Notes: generated by a model from the sequence alone, not told the origin. 5,868 bases of DNA from Bifidobacterium breve (GCA_943325655.2 CALPQG020000185.1:1-5868); one strand, 5' to 3'. Numbered from the stretch's first letter, positions 1 to 5,695 are shown. A program made the numbers and translations.

Positions 1-147
1 CCTGCTAAAGTAACTCGTTTGGCTTTAGAAAATGCAGCTTCTATTTCTGGTTTATTGTTAACTACTGATTGTGTAGTAGCTGATGATGAAGAAGTTCCAG
101 CTCCAGCAGCACCAATGGGTGGCAGCGGAATGGGTGGAATGTACTAA
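1..147 (+). CDS. groL: Chaperonin GroEL (Hsp60), C-terminal end only
   Basis: The open frame from the first base ends at TAA (145-147) and encodes the last 48 residues of GroEL, the ATP-dependent cytosolic chaperonin that folds proteins inside a double 14-mer ring with GroES. Recognition rests on the C-terminal equatorial-domain segment (ALENAASISGLLLTTDCVV), which aligns with the usual GroEL 'ALQNAASVAGLLLTTE' stretch. It is followed by an acidic and Ala/Pro-rich linker and a Gly-Met-rich tail (MGGSGMGGMY), the flexible tail that projects into the folding cavity. The tail is shorter than the repeated GGM tail of Escherichia coli and ends in Tyr. The start, ATPase and apical domains lie outside the window, as would groES if it is next to this gene. 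The gene converges on the ATPase gene, and a strong hairpin lies between them. Identification is secure. Confidence 0.96.
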   Translation, partial: PAKVTRLALENAASISGLLLTTDCVVADDEEVPAPAAPMGGSGMGGMY

Positions 148-149
148 TC

Positions 150-219
150 TTAGGTACTAAGTATTAGGTACAAAGTACAAAGTATTAGGTATTAGGTACA
201 ACGTACAAAATACACAATA
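150..219. repeat. Degenerate heptanucleotide tandem repeat, ten units
   Basis: Starting three bases after the groEL stop, ten uninterrupted 7-base units can be read: TTAGGTA, CTAAGTA, TTAGGTA, CAAAGTA, CAAAGTA, TTAGGTA, TTAGGTA, CAACGTA, CAAAATA, CACAATA. The consensus is [T/C][T/A]A[A/G]GTA, and two flavours (TTAGGTA four times, CAAAGTA-like in the rest) are interleaved. Phase is kept exactly for 70 bases. The units become less conserved towards the right, where the last one merges into the left arm of the terminator hairpin. The array is non-coding and sits in the groEL 3' untranslated region. Function is unknown; a slippage-derived intergenic repeat is the simplest reading. Confidence 0.85.
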
Positions 220-266
220 AACAAAAGGCTTGCTTCAGTTGATGGAGCAAGCCTTTTTGTTTATTG
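215..266. terminator. Long hairpin terminator between convergent groEL and ATPase genes
   Basis: The left arm 215-234 (CAATAAACAAAAGGCTTGCT) pairs with the right arm 246-266 over 20 base pairs, with one bulged T in the right-hand T run. The stem can extend inwards by a G-T, a C-G and an A-T pair (235-237 with 243-245), leaving a five-base loop. On the + strand the GC-rich core (GGCTTGCT/AGCAAGCC) is followed by TTTTTG. On the minus strand it is followed by TTTTG, so the element can serve both groEL and the ATPase gene. Confidence 0.88.
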
Positions 267-336
267 TAATGTTGTGAATCGCCCCTAATCTTATCAAATT
301 TTAACCCAAAACAATTTACAACATAGCCTCAATTTC

Positions 337-1473
337 TCAATCGCCAATACATGAGGTATAGTTATCGGTACTGATAATTTGAGTCGTATTGTTGGGATAA
401 GCCTGCAAAAATGAATTGGGGAAGCTCACTTTTTGAGTTTTCCATTTTATTTCTACGGCATGGAGAATACCTCCAGTTTCTTCAATATAATCAATTGCTG
501 CCTGGTCATGTGTTCGCCAAAAATATTGGTTCGAATAATATTGTGCATACTGATTATGCTTTAACCTTTCGGCTAAAATGTAATTCTCCCACAAAGCCCC
601 TACATCTTGCCTCAATGCTATGGAATTATAATTACTAATCAACACATTACGAATTCCATTATCATAAAAATAATATTTTTTACCTTTTTTCAATTCATTC
701 CTCAAGTTTCTACTCAAGGCAGGAAGCTTGTATATTACAAATGCTTTTTCTAATAGATCCAGGTATTTTTCTACCGTCACGGTGTTAATATTACCAACCA
801 ATTGTGCTAGTTCATGATAATTCACTTCACTTCCTATTTGAAAAGCCAAGGCTTGTAATAATTTTTCAATGACGGAGGTTTTCCGAATACCATCAATTTG
901 AAGAATGTCTTTATACAAATAACTGGTAGCAATCTCCCTCAATACTTCTTTTTCTTTACCCGGATGATTGATTACTTCAGGATATGAGCCATAAATCAAT
1001 CTGGTATGGAGCAAGCGTTTTTCTTCGAGCAAAGAAGTTTGTCCAACCAATTCTGCAAAACTTAAAGGATACAAAAAAAATTCTCGTTTGCGTCCTGTCA
1101 ATGGTTCATTCGTTTCATTTTGCAATTCAAACGCAGAAGACCCTGTAGCAATCACCTGTATTTCAGGATAATTATCATAAAACAACTTCAATTTCTTACC
1201 AATATTTGGTATTTGTTGTGCTTCATCAATAATGACTAATTTATTGTCTTTGCCAAAAAGTTGAAGCAATTGTGTGCTTGTGGTTGCCTGCGCTATTTCT
1301 TGTAAAATATCAGCTTCATCAGCATTTAACCAAATAGAAGGCGCATTCAATTCTTTTTGAAGCTTTTTCAACAAAGTAGTTTTACCCACTTGCCTGGCCC
1401 CAATCAACATAATCACCTTCGCCTTAAAACATTGGTCTAAAATAGTTTGGTATAATATTCTATTTGCTTCCAT
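337..1473 (-). CDS. AAA_14 / DUF4143 family ATPase
   Basis: The product is a P-loop ATPase of the large, poorly understood AAA_14-DUF4143 family, common in Bacteroidota and usually found as stand-alone genes. Counting from this start (378 residues): Walker A GARQVGKTT at about 25-33, Walker B LVIIDEA at about 79-85, and a sensor-like ATGSSAFEL at about 109-117. A winged-helix-like middle region follows (about 205-250). The C-terminal DUF4143 domain has a PD-(D/E)xK-like pattern, Asp in AIDYIEE (about 328) and then Glu-x-Lys in VEIKWK (about 341 and 343). Length and domain order are normal and the frame is intact. The frame stays open upstream to ATG 1497 and TTG 1500. ATG 1473 was chosen because relatives usually begin about 25 residues before Walker A; ATG 1497 remains possible. 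It is a cytosolic protein with no signal peptide. The true substrate is unknown. It is probably unrelated to the copper genes upstream and is separated from them by a tandem repeat. Confidence 0.9.
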   Translation of the reverse strand: MEANRILYQTILDQCFKAKVIMLIGARQVGKTTLLKKLQKELNAPSIWLNADEADILQEIAQATTSTQLLQLFGKDNKLVIIDEAQQIPNIGKKLKLFYDNYPEIQVIATGSSAFELQNETNEPLTGRKREFFLYPLSFAELVGQTSLLEEKRLLHTRLIYGSYPEVINHPGKEKEVLREIATSYLYKDILQIDGIRKTSVIEKLLQALAFQIGSEVNYHELAQLVGNINTVTVEKYLDLLEKAFVIYKLPALSRNLRNELKKGKKYYFYDNGIRNVLISNYNSIALRQDVGALWENYILAERLKHNQYAQYYSNQYFWRTHDQAAIDYIEETGGILHAVEIKWKTQKVSFPNSFLQAYPNNTTQIISTDNYTSCIGD

Positions 1474-1523
1474 TGCAATATATTTAAACAAATACATCAA
1501 AAAAAGAAAACGAAATATAAAAT

Positions 1524-1594
1524 TTAGGCGTATTTTTTAGATTACAATATAAATATTAGGCGTATTTTTTAGATTACGATATAAATATTAGGCG
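1524..1594. repeat. 32-bp tandem repeat, two full copies plus a partial third
   Basis: The units 1525-1556 and 1557-1588 are identical except for A1546 versus G1578, and they are followed by the start of a third copy (TAGGCG, 1589-1594). The T before each TAGGCG is shared too. Bases 1512-1524 match the end of the unit at 9 of 13 positions, so a decayed copy may lie on that side. Each unit contains TAGGCG, a T6 run and the near-palindrome AATATAAATATT or its ATATAAATAT variant. The period is about three helical turns. The array fills the gap between the SCO gene stop and the ATPase start, in the ATPase promoter or leader region. Regulatory use is possible but unproven. Confidence 0.85.
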
Positions 1595-1603
1595 AAAAGT
1601 ACC

Positions 1604-2272
1604 TTACTCCTCTTTCAACAACTGCTCCATGTCATACATCAACTGGTTGATTTCCTGCTCGCTGGTACCGTCATAATAACCACGAATATGGTGATGTTTG
1701 TCAATCAGGGCAAACTTTTCGGTATGGACAAAATCATCCTCCCCTCCATTTCCTTCGGTCGCCGTAACCATATACCCCTTGCGTGCTTGTTCGTACAAAG
1801 CCGGTTTGGTACCTGTTACCAAATACCATTTGTCATGATTGGTAATTTTGCAACGTTTGGCATAAGCCATCATCGCTTGCACCGTATCATTTTCAGGATT
1901 CACGGTATGAGAAATCATTTTCACCTGCGGATTGTGTTCAAATGCTTTGTAGATACGTTTTTTCTGAATCGCCATGTCTTTGCAAATACTTGGGCAAGTG
2001 GTAAAGAAAAAGTCGGCCACAAAAATACAGTTTTTCATATTGGCCATGGTCACGGGTTTACCCTCCTGACTTGTAAATGCAAAATCAGGAATGGTGTGGT
2101 ACATAGTGTCTAGCACCTCTTTTCCTTCCATTTTTTTAGTAACGACACTGTCAATGCCATAATGAGGCAAAATCACCTCTGGTTTTGAAGGTTGTGATTT
2201 TTTGTAAACATAAGTCCCCACCAAACCAATGACGATACCTATTGCTATTACAAAGCCTAATTTATTATTCAT
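1604..2272 (-). CDS. SCO1/SenC family copper chaperone, membrane-anchored
   Basis: The 222-residue product belongs to the SCO1/SenC/PrrC thioredoxin-fold family. These proteins bind copper on the outer face of the cytoplasmic membrane and deliver it, typically to the CuA site of cytochrome oxidase, or act as thiol redox partners. Residues 5-23 form a single N-terminal membrane anchor with no lipobox, so the domain faces the periplasm. The diagnostic metal site is complete: Cys93 and Cys97 in TTCPSICKD and His183 in DFVHTEKFALID. NPENDT (125-130) corresponds to the family's 'DPxxDT' segment. Full length for the family. The gene follows the MbnP-like gene in the same direction after 121 bases, so it may have its own promoter or be the last gene of the operon. 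No oxidase gene is in view, so the copper recipient is unknown. The start ATG is preceded by A-rich sequence, usual for Bacteroidota. Confidence 0.94.
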   Translation of the reverse strand: MNNKLGFVIAIGIVIGLVGTYVYKKSQPSKPEVILPHYGIDSVVTKKMEGKEVLDTMYHTIPDFAFTSQEGKPVTMANMKNCIFVADFFFTTCPSICKDMAIQKKRIYKAFEHNPQVKMISHTVNPENDTVQAMMAYAKRCKITNHDKWYLVTGTKPALYEQARKGYMVTATEGNGGEDDFVHTEKFALIDKHHHIRGYYDGTSEQEINQLMYDMEQLLKEE

Positions 2273-2393
2273 AATGTTATTGTTTTTTTGTTAATAATGA
2301 TTCAGAAGCAAATAGATTCAACTAGGTAAACAGAGGATAGTAAAAAGGAATTTCAGCATTCACAAATCACTATCCACCATTTTCCACATCAGA

Positions 2394-3128
2394 CTATTGC
2401 ACTTCTATTTTCCCGACACTAAACATGCTGGTATAATTTTGTGCTATTTTGGCGACTTCGGCGCCCATCATCACGTTATTCACTTTGGTGAAATCGGTTT
2501 GATTTGGACTATCAAACATTTTAAGGATATCGGTTTTAATGTGCACGGCCAGTACTTTATTAGGGTACAATGCTTGGCTTAATGGCAACTGAATCGTTTT
2601 CAAATTGGCATTATCAGCGATATGAAACACCAAAGCCTCATTGGTAGCATTATAATACCTTTTACCTTCAAATTTCAAAAATACATATTGCGGATTCCAT
2701 TCCCAATACATCCCTTTTGATTTATTAAGGTCTTCATTAAAATTTGTCCCGAAATTGGTCGCACTGTCTAAACCTACCTTAAACTCTAGCATATCATAAT
2801 TAGAGGCGGTAATAGCAGACAAAGTAAACTTGTCTTTTACACCTTCTTCAATCAGTATATTGCTTTCGGCTAAAGCTACCCAAACCTGATCAGCCTTTCT
2901 ACGAAGTTTTACATTGGAAATATAATATTTAAATAAACTCACTGAAAATGTATCCCCATGCGCATTCGTATACTTGTCAGTATTCAACTTTAAGTCTGAT
3001 GCGCCAACAACATTATCAAAGTTTAAACTCAAACTACCAATAGTGCCTACCGGCGCCACTTTTTCTTCTTCTTTACAAGCAAACAAAGCCACAAGAAGGA
3101 ACAATATAATTATTTTATAGTTTTTCAT
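2394..3128 (-). CDS. MbnP-family copper-binding lipoprotein
   Basis: The 244-residue product resembles the MbnP family (also seen under MXAN_0976/AZL_007920-type names). In the studied members, copper binding depends on conversion of a Trp to kynurenine by the partner di-heme enzyme MbnH. Visible hallmarks are a beta-rich opening (LSLNFDNVVG, 33-42), the segment DTFSVSLFKYYISNVKL (59-75), and GMYWEWNPQYVFLKFEG (139-155), which carries the Trp142-Glu-Trp144 motif. His169 and His196 lie in later beta segments and are candidate ligands. The N-terminus is a lipoprotein signal with lipobox LFAC and lipidated Cys18. The next residues, Lys-Glu-Glu-Glu, match the K-(D/E)2 surface-export signal described in Capnocytophaga, so the protein may face outward on the outer membrane. 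It lies 36 bases after the Ig-like lipoprotein gene and is the fourth of four co-directional genes that include the di-heme enzyme. Family call is firm; copper binding is inferred. Confidence 0.87.
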   Translation of the reverse strand: MKNYKIIILFLLVALFACKEEEKVAPVGTIGSLSLNFDNVVGASDLKLNTDKYTNAHGDTFSVSLFKYYISNVKLRRKADQVWVALAESNILIEEGVKDKFTLSAITASNYDMLEFKVGLDSATNFGTNFNEDLNKSKGMYWEWNPQYVFLKFEGKRYYNATNEALVFHIADNANLKTIQLPLSQALYPNKVLAVHIKTDILKMFDSPNQTDFTKVNNVMMGAEVAKIAQNYTSMFSVGKIEVQ

Positions 3129-3164
3129 TTTAGATTGTTTTTAAAGGTTAATCACCACTCAAAA

Positions 3165-3575
3165 TTACTTCACATAAACTTCTACCGTATTCGCCTTATC
3201 ATTTCCATTGTGATCGGTTGCATACACTTGTACTGCGAGTGTTGTTCCTGAGGTAAGCTTTGTCAAAGCAAATGACGTATCAATATTCACCAAACCCAAA
3301 TGTTGGTGTTTACTAAAACTGGCATATTCATCACCATTCGCTTTGTTTCTTACCCAAAAGCCATATTGGTGCAGTTGGTCATTTTCGACCACTGAAGCTT
3401 TTAATTTTAAGGCTTCACCAACTCGAATAGAATCATGGATCACTGGGGTTACAATTGTGACTATTGGCGCAACCGTATCTTCGACAGCATCGCCATGCAA
3501 ATCATGGTCTTTATTACAAGCACTTAGATATGATGATACTAGCAATAGTATTGTAATTTTAAGCAGTAAATTCAT
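3165..3575 (-). CDS. Small His-rich Ig-like lipoprotein (DUF4625-like)
   Basis: The 136-residue product has a lipoprotein signal peptide ending in YLSAC, with lipidated Cys20. The next residues, NKDHDLHGD, bring His24 and His27 close to the anchor. The rest looks like one bacterial Ig-like beta-sandwich: 'APIVTIVTP' (36-44), a 'GEALKLKASV' strand (53-62), and the late 'ATDHNGND' turn (119-126), which resembles the ATDxxGN motif of such domains. It contains seven His residues, including His90-Gln-His92, many for so short a protein. The fold and length resemble DUF4625-type Bacteroidota lipoproteins, but I am not certain of that family. The gene sits between the di-heme enzyme (5-base gap) and the MbnP-like gene (36-base gap), so it is almost surely cotranscribed with both. 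A metal-binding or scaffolding role next to them is inference from position and His content. Confidence 0.8.
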   Translation of the reverse strand: MNLLLKITILLLVSSYLSACNKDHDLHGDAVEDTVAPIVTIVTPVIHDSIRVGEALKLKASVVENDQLHQYGFWVRNKANGDEYASFSKHQHLGLVNIDTSFALTKLTSGTTLAVQVYATDHNGNDKANTVEVYVK

Positions 3576-3580
3576 TGATA

Positions 3581-4660
3581 TTACTTAAATGGATTAGAGA
3601 ATTTTGAATTAGTAACAAACGATTCATCGTTGAGGGTTCCTAAGAAGTCAATGATATCTTGTTTTTCCGCTTCGGTTAATTCTAATGATTTAGCCCCTAC
3701 TGTATTCGTAGCCGACATTAATGGATCAAGAGTCAAACTGGTTTTCACGTGTTCGTTGTAATGATCCAACACTTGTTTCAGCGTATTAAACCTGCCATCA
3801 TGCATATAAGGCGCCGTATAGCCAACATTTCTTAAAGAAGGTGTTTTGAATTTACCTTCATCGTACACATTGTTTGTATGCAACGCTAATCCAAGATCTT
3901 GAAACACTGCATCAAGTCCATTGTTATGAAATGCCCCATTTCCAGCCAAATCTCCCGTATGGCAATCACCGCAATTGCCACCTCTTAGATTATTTTCTGG
4001 CGAAGGATGTGTAAAAAACAAGGCCCTTCCCCTGGCTTCACTTTCCGTCAATACCGCTTCCCCTCTTAAATATTGGTCATATTTTGAATTCGAAGAAATA
4101 AGCGTACGTTCAAACTGAGCAATGGCTTTGGCAATATGGTCGGCAGTAATGGTTTCGGAACCAAATGCCATTTTAAATAATCCGGGATAATTGTTGGTGG
4201 CTTGTAATTTGGCAACCGCAGCAGACAAAGGCTGATGCAACTCTATCGGATTTTCAATCGGCCCTAAAGCCTGTATTTCAAGACTTGAAGCACGCCCATC
4301 CCAAAAGAATTTATTTTGCCACAATACATTACTGATAGCCATACTGTTGCGCGTCCCTTTGATGCCATCAATGCCTGTACTAAAACGATTGGTATCTGTA
4401 AAACCATTTGCCTGTACATGACAGGAAGCACAAGTCATGGTATTGTTACCCGACAGCATTGGTTCATAAAACAACATTCGTCCAAGTGTAGCGCCTTCCA
4501 CGGTGGTTGGGTTGTCGGCAGGAATTTTATAATCGCCAAAATACGACGGACTCGCTATCGGATAGGCATGTACACTAGGATTAACCTCTGTATTTGATTT
4601 TTTAGAACAAGCACAGCAAACAATCCCCATTACAAGTGAAATACAGCGTAAACCTTTCAT
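3581..4660 (-). CDS. Di-heme MauG/MbnH-like cytochrome c peroxidase family lipoprotein
   Basis: The 359-residue product has the two-heme bacterial peroxidase/MauG fold. The N-terminal heme site is C77-A-S-C80-H81 and the C-terminal site C230-G-D-C233-H234. Measured from His81, Trp120 (FFWDGR), Gln130 and Glu140 (IQALGPIENPIEL) lie at +39, +49 and +59. These are the spacings of Trp94, Gln104 and Glu114 from His55 in Pseudomonas cytochrome c peroxidase. There is no His between 82 and 141, so the distal His of the resting classical enzyme is missing. Tyr301 lies 14 residues after His287 of YMHDG, where classical enzymes have the Met ligand and MauG has Tyr294. These points favour a MauG/MbnH-type protein-oxidising enzyme over simple peroxide removal. 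The N-terminus is a probable lipoprotein signal ending in CCAC (Cys18), with an unusual Cys at -3. Its ATG overlaps the barrel gene stop (TAATG), implying translational coupling. The likely substrate is the MbnP-like protein encoded two genes downstream. Confidence 0.93.
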   Translation of the reverse strand: MKGLRCISLVMGIVCCACSKKSNTEVNPSVHAYPIASPSYFGDYKIPADNPTTVEGATLGRMLFYEPMLSGNNTMTCASCHVQANGFTDTNRFSTGIDGIKGTRNSMAISNVLWQNKFFWDGRASSLEIQALGPIENPIELHQPLSAAVAKLQATNNYPGLFKMAFGSETITADHIAKAIAQFERTLISSNSKYDQYLRGEAVLTESEARGRALFFTHPSPENNLRGGNCGDCHTGDLAGNGAFHNNGLDAVFQDLGLALHTNNVYDEGKFKTPSLRNVGYTAPYMHDGRFNTLKQVLDHYNEHVKTSLTLDPLMSATNTVGAKSLELTEAEKQDIIDFLGTLNDESFVTNSKFSNPFK

Positions 4661-5565
4661 TAAAACATATAGTTAAATGTGGTCATCAACCTATTATTGG
4701 CAGTAATACTTTGATTTTGTTGGCTTAAGGGCAATTGACACAATAGGCCCAATGACATCTTTTTCCAATAAAAGTCGAGGCCTACATTAGCAAACAAAGC
4801 TTCCCCACCGGTGGCTTTTTGCTTGTAATTAGTCAACACATCCACATAGGCAAATTCATAATAGATACCAGCAAGAGGCATTACGGTAAGGCCCCAATAT
4901 TTATCCCAAAAGAAGAAATTCATGGAAGAATTGAATCGGTCTCCAAACCGGTAATGATCCGCATTTTGGGTATTATACTTGTAAGTCATATCTGTGCTCA
5001 AGCCAACTGATTTGTAGCGAATACTATAAATGGCGTTGGCCAAATAATCCCAAGATCCTGTACCCGCCTGCATGTTGGCATGCGCCTGTTCCTCGCCAAC
5101 CACAGTCCTGAAAGCTCCCGTTGGCGCTTTTGTACCCGCACCTACGAGTAAGAGTTGCCTGAAGGTAAGGTCAGTACTGTCGCCGGTATTGAACAACGTA
5201 TAGTTTACATTTACCATAACATCCCCAATGCCTGAAACACTTTTCGTATGTCCAGCCACCTTTTGTGCATTAAAAACATAAGGTAAGAAGGCAAAGATTT
5301 GCAAACGTTTGTGCGGATAAAACCGTCCCCAAAGTTCTATTTTATTGAACACATCCTGGGTACTGACCTCATTTCCTTCATCACTCATGCCTTTGGAAGC
5401 AAAGCTACGGTGTTGGTAACGTAGGCCAACGAAATGTTTGGAAAACTGAGGTAACACGCCGTAATAATTCCCTCCAAAAGAACAACCACAAACATCACAA
5501 GCATTTGATTCAAAACCTATTGTAAGCAACACAACAAGGATTGATATGCGCATATATTTCTGCAT
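4660..5565 (-). CDS. Outer-membrane beta-barrel with N-terminal CxxCxC motif (putative metal transporter)
   Basis: The 301-residue product starts with a signal peptide (Lys/Arg n-region, hydrophobic 7-17, SNA before the Cys). Cleavage after Ala22 would leave Cys23-Asp-Val-Cys26-Gly-Cys28 at the mature N-terminus, a plausible soft-metal site. No proper lipobox precedes Cys23 (Ser-Asn-Ala at -3 to -1). The rest alternates aromatic and polar residues in many amphipathic strands (for example NFFFWDKYWGLTVMPLAGIY, 216-235) and ends in Phe, the usual outer-membrane assembly signal. The 'YYGVLPQFSKHFVGLRYQHRSF' stretch (34-55) is typical of a Bacteroidota family annotated loosely as 'transporter' and found beside MbnP-like and peroxidase genes. 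It is the first gene of the tight four-gene run, after a 160-base leader region with inverted repeats. A second in-frame ATG (5553) would also give a signal peptide; ATG 5565 is kept for its better n-region. Export or uptake of copper is inferred. Confidence 0.85.
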   Translation of the reverse strand: MQKYMRISILVVLLTIGFESNACDVCGCSFGGNYYGVLPQFSKHFVGLRYQHRSFASKGMSDEGNEVSTQDVFNKIELWGRFYPHKRLQIFAFLPYVFNAQKVAGHTKSVSGIGDVMVNVNYTLFNTGDSTDLTFRQLLLVGAGTKAPTGAFRTVVGEEQAHANMQAGTGSWDYLANAIYSIRYKSVGLSTDMTYKYNTQNADHYRFGDRFNSSMNFFFWDKYWGLTVMPLAGIYYEFAYVDVLTNYKQKATGGEALFANVGLDFYWKKMSLGLLCQLPLSQQNQSITANNRLMTTFNYMF

Positions 5566-5628
5566 AACAAATAATTTATCCTAAATCAATAAACTTAAGA
5601 CGGTATAAAATTTTAGAATTGGTGAAGG

Positions 5629-5649
5629 TAGATTTTAATGTAAAATCTA
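5629..5649. promoter_or_regulatory. Perfect 9-bp inverted repeat upstream of the barrel gene
   Basis: TAGATTTTA (5629-5637) and TAAAATCTA (5641-5649) are exact inverted copies separated by three bases. The element lies 64 bases before the start codon of the barrel gene. It could be a dimeric repressor operator or an AU-rich leader hairpin. The lack of GC pairs argues against an intrinsic terminator. No known operator was recognised. Confidence 0.45.
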
Positions 5650-5674
5650 AAACAGTGTAAGTAAACAATAAAAC

Positions 5675-5691
5675 CTATTGATTATCAATAG
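5675..5691. promoter_or_regulatory. Perfect 17-bp palindrome, possible operator
   Basis: CTATTGATTATCAATAG is a perfect inverted repeat with 8-base arms around a single central T. It lies 110 bases upstream of the barrel start and about 35 bases after the stop of the preceding gene. The inner TATTGAT-T-ATCAATA has the 7-1-7 geometry of Fur-superfamily operators (Fur, Zur, PerR), but the arm sequence is not a textbook match to any of them. It is therefore a candidate regulator site for the envelope copper operon, supported by symmetry and position only. Confidence 0.45.
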
Positions 5692-5695
5692 CTAA

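Noticed and set aside
267..336. Possible small gene or RNA between the terminator and the ATPase stop
   Set aside because: The stretch is short and AT-rich, without an open frame, hairpin or repeat that I could support.
411..638. Open frame on the + strand inside the ATPase gene
   Set aside because: It lies wholly antisense to a well-supported AAA_14/DUF4143 gene and has no recognisable motif.
1524..1594. Possible CRISPR array or transposon ends
   Set aside because: The units are directly adjacent with no unique spacers, no cas or transposase gene is near, and no flanking inverted repeats were seen.
1688..2113. 141-codon open frame on the + strand inside the SCO gene
   Set aside because: It is antisense to an intact SCO gene with all metal ligands, and its translation shows no domain-like pattern.
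4316..4597. Open frame on the + strand across the first heme region of the di-heme enzyme
   Set aside because: It is a complementary-strand shadow of the conserved heme-binding coding sequence.
5566..5580. Bacteroidota promoter -7 box (TAnnTTTG) near TTATTTG just before the barrel start
   Set aside because: The match is imperfect and sits only a few bases from the start codon, leaving no room for a leader; no convincing -33 partner was seen.
5678..5688. FNR/CRP-type site (TTGAT...ATCAA) in the palindrome
   Set aside because: The half-sites are separated by one base, whereas FNR sites need four, so the dimer geometry does not fit.
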